Origin: Candidatus Njordarchaeota archaeon
GTDB lineage: Archaea; Asgardarchaeota; Njordarchaeia; Njordarchaeales; Njordarchaeaceae
Assembly: GCA_029856615.1 (NCBI GenBank)
Contig: JAHKLF010000061.1
Coordinates: 1-8,167 of the forward strand
Direction: 5' to 3'
DNA: 8,167 bases
Shown: positions 1-5,629 of the stretch, piece by piece
Layout of the letters: every line of letters starts with the position of its first letter
Position numbering within the stretch: the stretch's first letter is position 1
Position numbers and translations under genes: made by a program
Notes under the pieces: model-generated
Databases searched by the model: none
Seen by the model: only the letters and a program-made list of their open reading frames with translations
Told to the model about the DNA's origin: nothing

Positions 1-219
1 GAAATGAACCATGCCAGATTTTGTGTGATATATCGAGCTTGGAGGATAATAGTAAAGGAGGTTTATAGAAGTCTACATTGGCTTGTAGATCAGCCTTTAC
101 CAATTAAACTCGTGATCGACCTCATAACAATGCTAGGAGGCAAATTGATATTACGCAGACTAGAAAAATACGGGAGAAAAAGGAGATACAATATTAATAA
201 ATGCTTTCTGTGCAACTAA
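1..219 (+). CDS. Possible 3' end of an unidentified gene (partial, left edge)
   Basis: The frame is open from the left edge to a TAA at 217-219, giving about 72 codons; the first ATG is at position 4, but no upstream sequence is available to decide whether this is a start or an internal Met. The product is basic (it includes RRLEKYGRKRR) and ends in a short Cys-X2-Cys (CFLC). It has no transmembrane segment and I recognise no family. It would be convergent with nth, whose stop lies about 75 bp away. An SD-like AAAGGAGGT at about 54-62 sits inside the frame with no suitable start after it. A chance ORF is possible. Confidence 0.4.
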   Translation, partial: EMNHARFCVIYRAWRIIVKEVYRSLHWLVDQPLPIKLVIDLITMLGGKLILRRLEKYGRKRRYNINKCFLCN

Positions 220-293
220 CATCATTCGGATCTTTACATATATCTAATTCTTTATATCGATACTTCAAATTTTCTGACGTGGTCAAATACTCA

Positions 294-962
294 CTATCTT
301 TGTTGATTTTTAAACCAGTCACAATATATTGCGATGGGGCAATCACTGCATTTAGGATTTCTAGCTTTACAAATATTTCTCCCAAATTTTATTAGTATAA
401 AATGAAGCTTAGGTCTTAGTTCAGGACTTACATGTTCCTCAAGCTTCTTCTTCAAGCTTTCGTAATTATCTTCCGCACTAGCAATTCCGAGTCTTCGCAT
501 AATTCTAAAGATATGAGTATCTATTGGTATAATTTTCTCCCCCCTAGCAATCATAAGAAATACATCTGCTGTCTTTGGACCTATTCCCGCTAACTTCATC
601 AATTCTTCTCTTGCTTTCTCGCAAGAAAGACGCAAGACCCAGTCTAATGCTCCCTCATATTCTTTGAGTAAAGCGCTAGCTATCATCTTTATTCTACGCG
701 CTTTTATTTTATATAGCCCAGCTGGCCTTATTATCTCAGCGATTTCCTCTTCACTTGCGAGGGATAATTCTCGTAGGCTTCTAAATTTACTTCGGAATCT
801 CTTTAGAGCTAATTGTGCATTCCTCCAGTATGTACGTTGGGATAATATAACGCTAATAAGGATTTCAAAAAGAGAGTAATTGGATTTATTCCAAGGGATC
901 TCTAACTTATACTTCTTTAATAGGATACTTATGATCTTACTTATATCCGAAATACGAGCCAT
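294..962 (-). CDS. nth: Endonuclease III-family DNA glycosylase/AP lyase with 4Fe-4S cluster
   Basis: This 222-residue protein is a base-excision repair enzyme expected to remove oxidised pyrimidines and nick the abasic site. It carries the family's helix-hairpin-helix LAGIGPKTADV (about 124-134). Lys130 matches the Schiff-base lysine of E. coli Nth (Lys120), and Asp148 in PIDTHIFR matches the catalytic Asp138. Near the C-terminus Cys198-X6-Cys205-X2-Cys208-X5-Cys214 is the classic FeS loop ligand pattern. Length is normal for the family. The N-terminal helical segment reads LSQRTYWRNA, with Tyr and Trp just after the SQRT. The ATG at 962 is the only in-frame candidate before an upstream stop and has only a weak SD. 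The gene starts 25 bp after the unknown 200-residue gene and is probably cotranscribed with it. The exact substrate range (Nth versus a relative) is inferred. Confidence 0.95.
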   Translation of the reverse strand: MARISDISKIISILLKKYKLEIPWNKSNYSLFEILISVILSQRTYWRNAQLALKRFRSKFRSLRELSLASEEEIAEIIRPAGLYKIKARRIKMIASALLKEYEGALDWVLRLSCEKAREELMKLAGIGPKTADVFLMIARGEKIIPIDTHIFRIMRRLGIASAEDNYESLKKKLEEHVSPELRPKLHFILIKFGRNICKARNPKCSDCPIAIYCDWFKNQQR

Positions 963-987
963 CGCCGCATCAAATCTTTATCCTGTC

Positions 988-1590
988 TCATTGTATTTTG
1001 AGTAGATCACAGATCATTGATACTAACTTATTTTTATTTTCCTTAACGAAATTAATCAATCCAGCTTGCTTAAATAGATCAAAAGCAGCTAGCAATTTTC
1101 TTCTATTCTCCTCGCTTGTTAGAAGCCCCACAGCAGGAATTGTTGGAATCGGCTTCATGTTAAAAACAAACGTAAATAATCTAACCCTATTAAGAACGTC
1201 TAACAGCAACTCGATCGTGTACCTTTCAGATCCAGCGAGTCTTATATTAATTACTCTTCCCTTGAAGTTAATGTACGAGAATTGATGTCTAAAGGTCATA
1301 AGTGGAAAGTCCAGTTTTATGCGGAACTCTGGCAGTCCGAGCTTCTGTTTTATCATTATGTTATACTTTACTTTCACGCCAGCTAAGAAAATTTCCCCAG
1401 TTCGTTTTACTGCGCCGCTTTTTATTGTTGCAATTAGATTATTTATCTCATTGATACTCTCTTCAGATAATTCCATTTTATACACATAAGCCCCATTAGG
1501 GATAATTAGTATTTCCTCGTCAGAATAATGTTCTAGCACGTACGATAATTTCTCTAATCCAATCTCCAATAATTCTTTAATCACGCTCAT
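988..1590 (-). CDS. Hypothetical soluble protein, 200 aa, upstream of nth
   Basis: I do not recognise this protein. It is 200 residues from the ATG at 1590, mixed alpha/beta in appearance, with no transmembrane segment, signal peptide or cysteine-ligand motif. The N-terminal third is acidic (YSDEEI, ELSEESINEINN), the middle is beta-like (residues about 70-125), and the C-terminal 40 residues look helical and lysine-rich. I prefer the ATG at 1590 over a TTG at 1614 because GGTGAT, complementary to the archaeal 16S 3' end, lies 6 nt before it. A TATA-like TTTTTAA (minus strand, about 1639-1647) could drive it with a leader of some 25 nt. It lies 25 bp upstream of nth, so a DNA-maintenance role is possible, but the only support is position. 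Confidence 0.8.
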   Translation of the reverse strand: MSVIKELLEIGLEKLSYVLEHYSDEEILIIPNGAYVYKMELSEESINEINNLIATIKSGAVKRTGEIFLAGVKVKYNIMIKQKLGLPEFRIKLDFPLMTFRHQFSYINFKGRVINIRLAGSERYTIELLLDVLNRVRLFTFVFNMKPIPTIPAVGLLTSEENRRKLLAAFDLFKQAGLINFVKENKNKLVSMICDLLKIQ

Positions 1591-1618
1591 TAAGAAATCA
1601 CCAGAAAGGATCAAATCA

Positions 1619-1633
1619 TTAAAAAATAAAGAA
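1619..1633 (-). terminator. T-rich tract after the 174-aa membrane protein gene
   Basis: On the minus strand TTCTTTATTTTTTAA begins about 16 nt after the TAG of the membrane protein gene. Archaeal transcription often ends at such T-runs without a hairpin. It lies just ahead of the next gene's leader, so termination may be partial. Confidence 0.4.
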
Positions 1634-1648
1634 GGGGGTTAAAAATTT

Positions 1649-2173
1649 CTACTCTAACTTCTTGACAGCGCTTCCAGCCATTATTAAACCAATTAATAGT
1701 ATGATGTAACCAACAGCTATAATTAATAAGATAGCGCCTATTAAAGTGATGATGCCAGCAGTACGTATGCTTCCCTCGCCCGTTGTGTCCCCTAGTCTCA
1801 TTAGTGCAATACCTAGTAGAATAAACGTGATTAATCCGATAATACTAACAATCATTCCCATGGAGAAGAATAGGCTAATGTCAATAAACGGCAGGATTCC
1901 ATATACCAGAGTAAGAATTCCATCGATGATTAACAGTCCCCCTGCGGCAGTAAACATGCCGACTCCTGATTCTCCAGCCAGCGGAAGAGTGAATACGCCA
2001 GTTAATATCAAAATTATTGCTGATAGAATCCAAATTACACCTATTACAAGTAAAAGCCAAGGTATTTCGGTTAATAAAGCACCGATGAAAGATGCTATAG
2101 CTCCTATTACGCTTAGGAGCATGAATATTCCTAGGATTATATACCAGGTTCCTGCTCTCGAATATACCCCCAT
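1649..2173 (-). CDS. Small integral membrane protein, about 5 TM helices
   Basis: This 174-residue protein is almost wholly hydrophobic. I see five likely membrane spans at about residues 10-33, 38-61, 72-97, 102-125 and 138-167. A short polar loop rich in Gly and Thr (about 128-137) separates the last two, and the tail is basic (VKKLE). There are no charged residues within the spans, no cysteines and no recognisable transporter or enzyme motif, so function is unknown. The ATG at 2173 is preceded by GAGGT with 7 nt spacing. A good TATA-like box (minus strand 2245-2237) lies about 65-70 nt upstream, so it probably has its own promoter. The neighbouring gene encodes another small glycine- and isoleucine-rich membrane protein; the two could belong to one membrane module, but I cannot show homology between them. 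Confidence 0.85.
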   Translation of the reverse strand: MGVYSRAGTWYIILGIFMLLSVIGAIASFIGALLTEIPWLLLVIGVIWILSAIILILTGVFTLPLAGESGVGMFTAAGGLLIIDGILTLVYGILPFIDISLFFSMGMIVSIIGLITFILLGIALMRLGDTTGEGSIRTAGIITLIGAILLIIAVGYIILLIGLIMAGSAVKKLE

Positions 2174-2236
2174 TGTTCATACCTCATTAATTTTTTAGCA
2201 ATTATGTTATGTGCATAAATAAAGGATTATTTGCTG

Positions 2237-2245
2237 TATATAAAA
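2237..2245 (-). promoter_or_regulatory. TATA-like box for the 174-aa membrane protein gene
   Basis: On the minus strand the sequence reads TTTTATATA, close to the archaeal TATA consensus. Transcription would begin about 25 nt downstream, leaving a leader of roughly 40 nt before the ATG at 2173. Confidence 0.55.
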
Positions 2246-2328
2246 TTTTTGGTTATTCTCAGTGTTACATGCGTTCTCTTTGTTTAATTTTATAATTCAA
2301 AACATATTAACGCATACTTTTAGACCAT

Positions 2329-2345
2329 AAAAGAATAAAAAATAA
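2329..2345 (-). terminator. T-rich terminator after the 137-aa membrane protein gene
   Basis: On the minus strand TTATTTTTTATTCTTTTAT starts about 22 nt after the stop codon at 2369-2371. It has no hairpin, as is usual for archaeal intrinsic termination, and it separates this gene from the next promoter. Confidence 0.5.
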
Positions 2346-2368
2346 CAATTTCGCTTTTTGATCAAATT

Positions 2369-2782
2369 TTAGCGCCAGCCACTAGCCCAAATTAAATATA
2401 TCAGGATTATTACAGATAGAATAATTATTGTTACAGCTATCCACCCAGTTATGCTAAGTACGCCAATTGAATTAATCATATACCATACATATGAGACCAG
2501 TTGAACAAGTATAACTAATAGTAGAACAAACGTACCGCCCGCAGCCCACTCTTCTTCCTTTATCAATCCAACACCCAGAGCGATAGCGAGAATCCCATAT
2601 AAAAATAATGATACCACACCAACGCTACTTAGATAAGTTGCTAGTGGAGTCCCTTTTATTTCACTTATATAAGGAATTTCAATGTATTGCGAAATACCCA
2701 TTATTAAGAGCAGTAATCCTGTTAATGAAAAAAGTCCTCCAATTATCTTAGCTCCAGTCAACTCTCTTTCTTCTTCATTCAT
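2369..2782 (-). CDS. Small integral membrane protein, 4 TM helices
   Basis: This 137-residue protein begins with an acidic cytoplasm-like stretch (MNEEERELTG) followed by four predicted spans at about residues 11-31, 48-74, 79-102 and 109-133. A charged KEEEW loop separates spans 2 and 3, and the C-terminus is short (ASGWR). It has no cysteines and no motif I can tie to a known family, so function is unknown. The ATG at 2782 has a strong SD, GGGAGGT at 2797-2791, with 8 nt spacing. A TATA-like TTTAAATA (minus strand 2849-2842) is well placed for its own transcript, and a T-rich tract follows the gene. It sits between thi4 and the 5-helix membrane protein, all on one strand. Confidence 0.85.
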   Translation of the reverse strand: MNEEERELTGAKIIGGLFSLTGLLLLIMGISQYIEIPYISEIKGTPLATYLSSVGVVSLFLYGILAIALGVGLIKEEEWAAGGTFVLLLVILVQLVSYVWYMINSIGVLSITGWIAVTIIILSVIILIYLIWASGWR

Positions 2783-2841
2783 CGCTGAGAACCTCCCAAT
2801 TTCTTAAAAAACGTTTATAATCTATTTATTGGACTTAGATT

Positions 2842-2849
2842 TATTTAAA
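2842..2849 (-). promoter_or_regulatory. TATA-like box for the 137-aa membrane protein gene
   Basis: The minus strand reads TTTAAATA. A start site about 25 nt downstream would give a leader of roughly 40 nt containing the GGGAGGT ribosome-binding site, similar to the arrangement at the next gene. Confidence 0.5.
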
Positions 2850-2957
2850 TGATACTACTTTATACTGATCATTATAAACTTATAGCTAATGCCGATTTTT
2901 TAATACTTAAACCTCTCGGTTGAATTTTTTGGCTTTTTTATTATTATATACTACTCG

Positions 2958-2996
2958 TTAATTCAATGTCCCAATTACTGCAAGGATAAACATCAT
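2958..2996 (-). CDS. Candidate 12-codon mini-ORF with SD in a hairpin loop
   Basis: The minus strand has AGGTGAT (3007-3001), 4 nt spacing and ATG at 2996, followed by 12 codons encoding MMFILAVIGTLN and TAA. The peptide is hydrophobic. The ribosome-binding/start segment AGGTGATTACCATG differs at one base from that of thi4. A 6-bp inverted repeat (2995-3000 with 3007-3012) puts the SD mostly in a 6-nt loop and the ATG at the stem. A weak TATA-like CTTTATT lies near 3043-3037. It may be a tiny gene, a leader peptide or a remnant; it is too short to identify. Confidence 0.25.
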   Translation of the reverse strand: MMFILAVIGTLN

Positions 2997-3012
2997 GGTA
3001 ATCACCTACCAT
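2995..3012 (-). repeat. Inverted repeat around the mini-ORF start
   Basis: ATGGTA and TACCAT flank the 6-nt loop ATCACC (plus strand). In minus-strand RNA the loop is GGUGAU, the SD core, and the AUG of the mini-ORF lies at the base of the 3' arm. The stem is perfect but short. Confidence 0.45.
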
Positions 3013-3072
3013 AGGTTATTTGGAACCCCTACAAAGAATAAAGATTCTAGTACTTAGAGAAGCGACCAGAGA

Positions 3073-3088
3073 ATAAAAAGAAAGAAAA
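3073..3088 (-). terminator. T-rich terminator after thi4
   Basis: The minus strand reads TTTTCTTTCTTTTTAT about 8 nt after the thi4 TAG (3099-3097). This is a typical archaeal oligo-T termination site without a hairpin. Confidence 0.55.
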
Positions 3089-3096
3089 CTAATCAG

Positions 3097-3879
3097 CTAA
3101 TGTAGATCACGTATGACAATTTCTGCAATTTTTCTTCCCGAGAGAAGCATACTGCTAAATATCGGCCCCATCCTAGGACCATTAAAGACAGCCGTAACAG
3201 CCATTCCTGTTGCGTATAATCCTGGTAGAATTTTCCCAGTCTTTTCAAAGACAAACCTCTCCCCTTCTGGAGCATACATTGATTTTTCACCAGGAATCTC
3301 TTTTAGTCCAGCCTCCGGAATCTTCCTTGCTACGATTCTAACAACTTCAGCATCATGTCCAGTAGCATCGATTACGGCCCTTGACCTTAGTGCAATTGGA
3401 TCGACATGAAGGCCCGACAAAGTTATGGCACTCCATTGAATCACTACTCCTTCTATTCTTAACGGATTCTCTCTATAGATTACATCCTCTACTGTAACTC
3501 CTAAGAGAAATCTCGCTCCCGCGTTAATCGATGCTGAGGCAAGTTTTGCGATTAGTTCAGCTGGATCCATTACGAATATTCCATTCCGCACTTCATAAAA
3601 ACTACAATTAATTTCTCTCAATATTTCATCTGATGGTCTTGCAGCCACGATTTTTGGTAGTAGCATCCCCCCGCCGCCAATCCCGCCTCCAAAGGATAGC
3701 CTCCTTTCGATAACTAAAGTCTTAACTCCATTTTTTGCTAAGTAATAGGCAGCGGTCATCCCAGAGGGGCCAGCGCCCACGATAATTACGTCTACATCAG
3801 TATATTCGCTTAGAAATTTTAGTGATTCCTCAATAATTACTTTACTTATTATGGCTTCATCAACACTCATAATACTCAT
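3097..3879 (-). CDS. thi4: Thiazole synthase, Thi4 family (archaeal sulfide-dependent type)
   Basis: This 260-residue enzyme builds the thiazole phosphate precursor of thiamine from NAD and glycine. The Rossmann dinucleotide site VIIVGAGPSGMTAAYYLAK spans about 32-50, an acidic ERR follows, then the family's glycine-rich GGGIGGGGMLLP and, later, DATGHDAEVV (about 171-180) and GLYATGMAV near the C-terminus. In yeast Thi4 a cysteine donates sulfur and is consumed; the aligned position here is His158 in SGLHVDP, as in Methanocaldococcus jannaschii, where the enzyme uses free sulfide with Fe(II) and is catalytic. Sulfide use here is inferred from that residue. The start is ATG at 3879: AGGTGAT lies 4 nt upstream, while an in-frame GTG at 3888 falls inside that SD. 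It is divergent from the glcD operon, and a hairpin lies just upstream of its SD. Confidence 0.93.
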   Translation of the reverse strand: MSIMSVDEAIISKVIIEESLKFLSEYTDVDVIIVGAGPSGMTAAYYLAKNGVKTLVIERRLSFGGGIGGGGMLLPKIVAARPSDEILREINCSFYEVRNGIFVMDPAELIAKLASASINAGARFLLGVTVEDVIYRENPLRIEGVVIQWSAITLSGLHVDPIALRSRAVIDATGHDAEVVRIVARKIPEAGLKEIPGEKSMYAPEGERFVFEKTGKILPGLYATGMAVTAVFNGPRMGPIFSSMLLSGRKIAEIVIRDLH

Positions 3880-3883
3880 AGTA

Positions 3884-3890
3884 ATCACCT
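3884..3890 (-). promoter_or_regulatory. Shine-Dalgarno of thi4 (decides the start)
   Basis: AGGTGAT on the minus strand, 4 nt before the ATG at 3879. Because the upstream in-frame GTG (3888-3886) is part of this element, the 263-residue alternative is unlikely. Confidence 0.7.
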
Positions 3891-3891
3891 A

Positions 3892-3917
3892 ATTATATCC
3901 TACATCATAGGATTAAT
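3892..3917. repeat. Hairpin / palindrome just upstream of the thi4 SD
   Basis: ATCCTA (3897-3902) and TAGGAT (3908-3913) pair around a 5-nt loop, and the stem extends by 4 bp (3892-3895 with 3914-3917) across a single bulged T at 3896. It lies immediately upstream of the thi4 ribosome-binding site, near where transcription could start if the TATA-like TGTATAAC at about 3933-3926 is used. It could be a repressor operator or an RNA hairpin controlling translation. Archaeal thiamine genes are known to be controlled by the regulator ThiR, but I cannot match its motif from memory. Confidence 0.45.
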
Positions 3918-4117
3918 AACTATGTTATACATATCACATGCATCATGTTGAGAAGCTATTTTTACCCCATAAAGCCTCTATTTATTTTCAACTCCCTCCT
4001 TTTACAATAACCCTTCTTAAGGTGAACTACATCACTAATTAGGCGATTAATAACGACGATACATAATTAGTAGGCTAGGAAATCTCACTGTGTACATTTG
4101 CATGCTAATACTAACTG

Positions 4118-4124
4118 TTTATAA
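4118..4124 (+). promoter_or_regulatory. TATA-like box for the glcD operon
   Basis: TTTATAA lies about 47 nt before the GTG start. Initiation about 25 nt downstream would give a leader of about 24 nt that includes the GGTGG ribosome-binding site. Confidence 0.5.
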
Positions 4125-4170
4125 TTAGAGATCTATTAACTAATATCTAGGACTGATCAGGTGGCCTAAT

Positions 4171-5592
4171 GTGGTTAATAGAAATAAGATTTTGAGGGCA
4201 ATGAGAAATATCGTAGGCGCTGAGTTTGTAGAAACTGATGAACTTGCTATAAGATTGTATTCTAAGGAAGCATCAGGCATCGAGAGTAAAGCTCTAGCTG
4301 TGGTTTTCCCAAAAATTTCCAAAGAAGTTTCAGAAATTCTTCGATTCGCATATGCTGAGAATCTTAAAATTTATCCACAAGGGTCAGCAACAGGATTAGC
4401 TGGCGCCTCTACACCATCTCCTGATGGAATTATTTTAAGTTTTGATCGAATGAATACCGTAAAGGAAATTAGTATAGTAGACGGATTCGTAGTAGTAGAA
4501 CCAGGAGTTAGAATCATACATCTAAATGAAGAACTATCCAAATATGGTTATCACTTCCCAGTAGATCCGGCTTCTGCAAAATCCGCCACAGTGGGAGGGC
4601 TCATAAATACTGGCGGAGGGGGGCTCAAGGGAGTAGTATATGGAACCATGCGAGAATGGGTCATGGAGCTAGAGATCGTTTTACCAGACGAAGAGGGGAG
4701 CATACTAAAAATTGGTTGTAAGACGCCTAAATGCCGGCAAGGTTATGATCTTGTTAGATTAATAGTTGGAAGCGAGGGAACATTAGCTGTTGTAACGGAG
4801 GCTACGTTGAGAATATATCCACAGCCAGAAAACGTTGCTGTTATTGTTGGTTTCTTTGATGACATGGAAAACGTTATGAAGACCGTTGTAGAGATAAAGA
4901 AAAAAAGAATTTCACCCGCTATACTAGAGTTTGCTGATGCCGAAACAGTTAAGATAGGTGCTGAAAGAACACAATTAGGGGTGCGTGGAAACATGTTAAT
5001 TGTTGGTATAGAAGTCCCCTTGGAGATATCTGAGAAGTATTTGAGAGCCCTAGAAGATATATTCAAGAATAATAATGCTAACAAGATTTTAATCGCAGAA
5101 ACTATGGCAAAAGCGGAAGAAATGAAACTATTTGAGATTAGACGTGCTGCATATCCAGCAGCAATCTTTGAGGCCTCAAAGGAAATCGAAAGTGAATTGT
5201 CTAGACCATTAGTTGTGATAGAAGATATTGCAGTCCCTCCCTCTAAACTTCCAGAGACTGTTAGAAAATTGCGGGCACTAGCCAATGAGTATAGTTTTCC
5301 GCTTGTTCTATTTGGTCACGTTGGGGATGGAAACCTCCATCCAACATCTTGGGTTGATACCTCAAATGAAAAAATGAAATCAAAATTCTGGGAGTTCTTG
5401 CATAAAATAATGCAAATCGCTATTGATTTGGGTGGAACCATAAGTGCAGAACATGGAATCGGCACTCTTAAGAAAAAAGGATTGGAAATGGAATTCGAGA
5501 AAAAGGGCTCTCTAAAGGCTCTTGAAATAATGAGAAGTATAAAGAAGATATTTGATCCCAAGAATATCTTAAACCCCGGGAAGATTTTCTGA
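4171..5592 (+). CDS. glcD: FAD-linked 2-hydroxyacid dehydrogenase (glycolate/D-lactate type), GlcD subunit
   Basis: This 473-residue flavoprotein oxidises a 2-hydroxyacid such as glycolate or D-lactate to the 2-oxoacid and passes electrons to an FeS partner. The N-terminal FAD_binding_4 domain (about 38-215) shows PQGSATGLAGAS (69-80), VDPAS (131-135), NTGGGG (146-151) and GYDLVRLIVGSEGTL (191-205). The C-terminal FAD-oxidase domain shows VIEDIAVP (349-356), FGHVGDGNLHP (381-391), whose histidines bind metal/substrate in the family, SAEHGIGTLKK (425-435) and the terminal FDPKNILNPGKIF. Length is normal. The GTG start at 4171 has GGTGG 6 nt upstream; an overlapping ATG at 4169 is out of frame and stops after a few codons. 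Its TGA overlaps the next SD-like GAGGTGA. The substrate cannot be decided; the FeS partners downstream make a GlcDF-like complex likely. Confidence 0.93.
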   Translation: MVNRNKILRAMRNIVGAEFVETDELAIRLYSKEASGIESKALAVVFPKISKEVSEILRFAYAENLKIYPQGSATGLAGASTPSPDGIILSFDRMNTVKEISIVDGFVVVEPGVRIIHLNEELSKYGYHFPVDPASAKSATVGGLINTGGGGLKGVVYGTMREWVMELEIVLPDEEGSILKIGCKTPKCRQGYDLVRLIVGSEGTLAVVTEATLRIYPQPENVAVIVGFFDDMENVMKTVVEIKKKRISPAILEFADAETVKIGAERTQLGVRGNMLIVGIEVPLEISEKYLRALEDIFKNNNANKILIAETMAKAEEMKLFEIRRAAYPAAIFEASKEIESELSRPLVVIEDIAVPPSKLPETVRKLRALANEYSFPLVLFGHVGDGNLHPTSWVDTSNEKMKSKFWEFLHKIMQIAIDLGGTISAEHGIGTLKKKGLEMEFEKKGSLKALEIMRSIKKIFDPKNILNPGKIF

Positions 5593-5597
5593 GGTGA
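5591..5597 (+). promoter_or_regulatory. SD overlapping the glcD stop, with no standard start after it
   Basis: GAGGTGA overlaps the glcD TGA (5590-5592). The reading frame of the ferredoxin subunit is open from 5603, yet the codon 5 nt after this SD is ATA and the next possible near-cognate is ATT at 5612. The first standard start, GTG at 5630, is 32 nt away, too far for this SD. Confidence 0.5.
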
Positions 5598-5629
5598 GAT
5601 AAATAAGGGGTATTAAGGACCCCAGAGAT

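Larger units (their letters stand above)
2783..3096. other. 314-bp AT-rich gap between thi4 and the 137-aa membrane protein gene
   Basis: No ORF of ordinary size and no tRNA-like sequence is visible here. The gap holds the thi4 T-rich tract (about 3073-3088), a 12-codon mini-ORF with a good SD and a hairpin (2958-3012), and several TATA-like elements on the minus strand: TTTAAGTA near 2914, TTTATAAT near 2880 and TTTAAATA at 2849. Only the last is well spaced for the downstream gene; the others may be chance in AT-rich DNA or could start a short RNA. Confidence 0.5.

Noticed and set aside
998..1285. 95-codon plus-strand ORF opposite the 200-aa hypothetical protein
   Set aside because: It has no SD or known features; the minus-strand frame covers the whole region with a good GGTGAT SD.
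1612..1614. TTG as the start of the 200-aa hypothetical protein (208 residues)
   Set aside because: The GGTGAT element lies downstream of it and is ideally spaced for the ATG at 1590.
1746..2198. 150-codon plus-strand ORF opposite the 5-helix membrane protein
   Set aside because: It is rich in Pro, Ile, Met and Ser, as expected from the complement of a hydrophobic gene; the minus-strand frame has an SD and TATA-like box.
2174..2368. Possible tRNA or other stable RNA in the intergenic AT-rich DNA
   Set aside because: No T-loop GTTCRA motif, cloverleaf pairing or GC-rich island is visible here, in 2783-3096, or in 3880-4170.
3886..3888. GTG as the start of thi4 (263 residues)
   Set aside because: The GTG is part of the AGGTGAT ribosome-binding site of the ATG at 3879.
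3892..3917. TPP riboswitch upstream of thi4
   Set aside because: The conserved CUGAGA and ACCYGA-type blocks of the thi-box are absent; only a simple hairpin is present.
4743..5285. 180-codon minus-strand ORF inside glcD
   Set aside because: It is antisense to strongly conserved FAD-domain and C-terminal domain codons and has no family features or SD.
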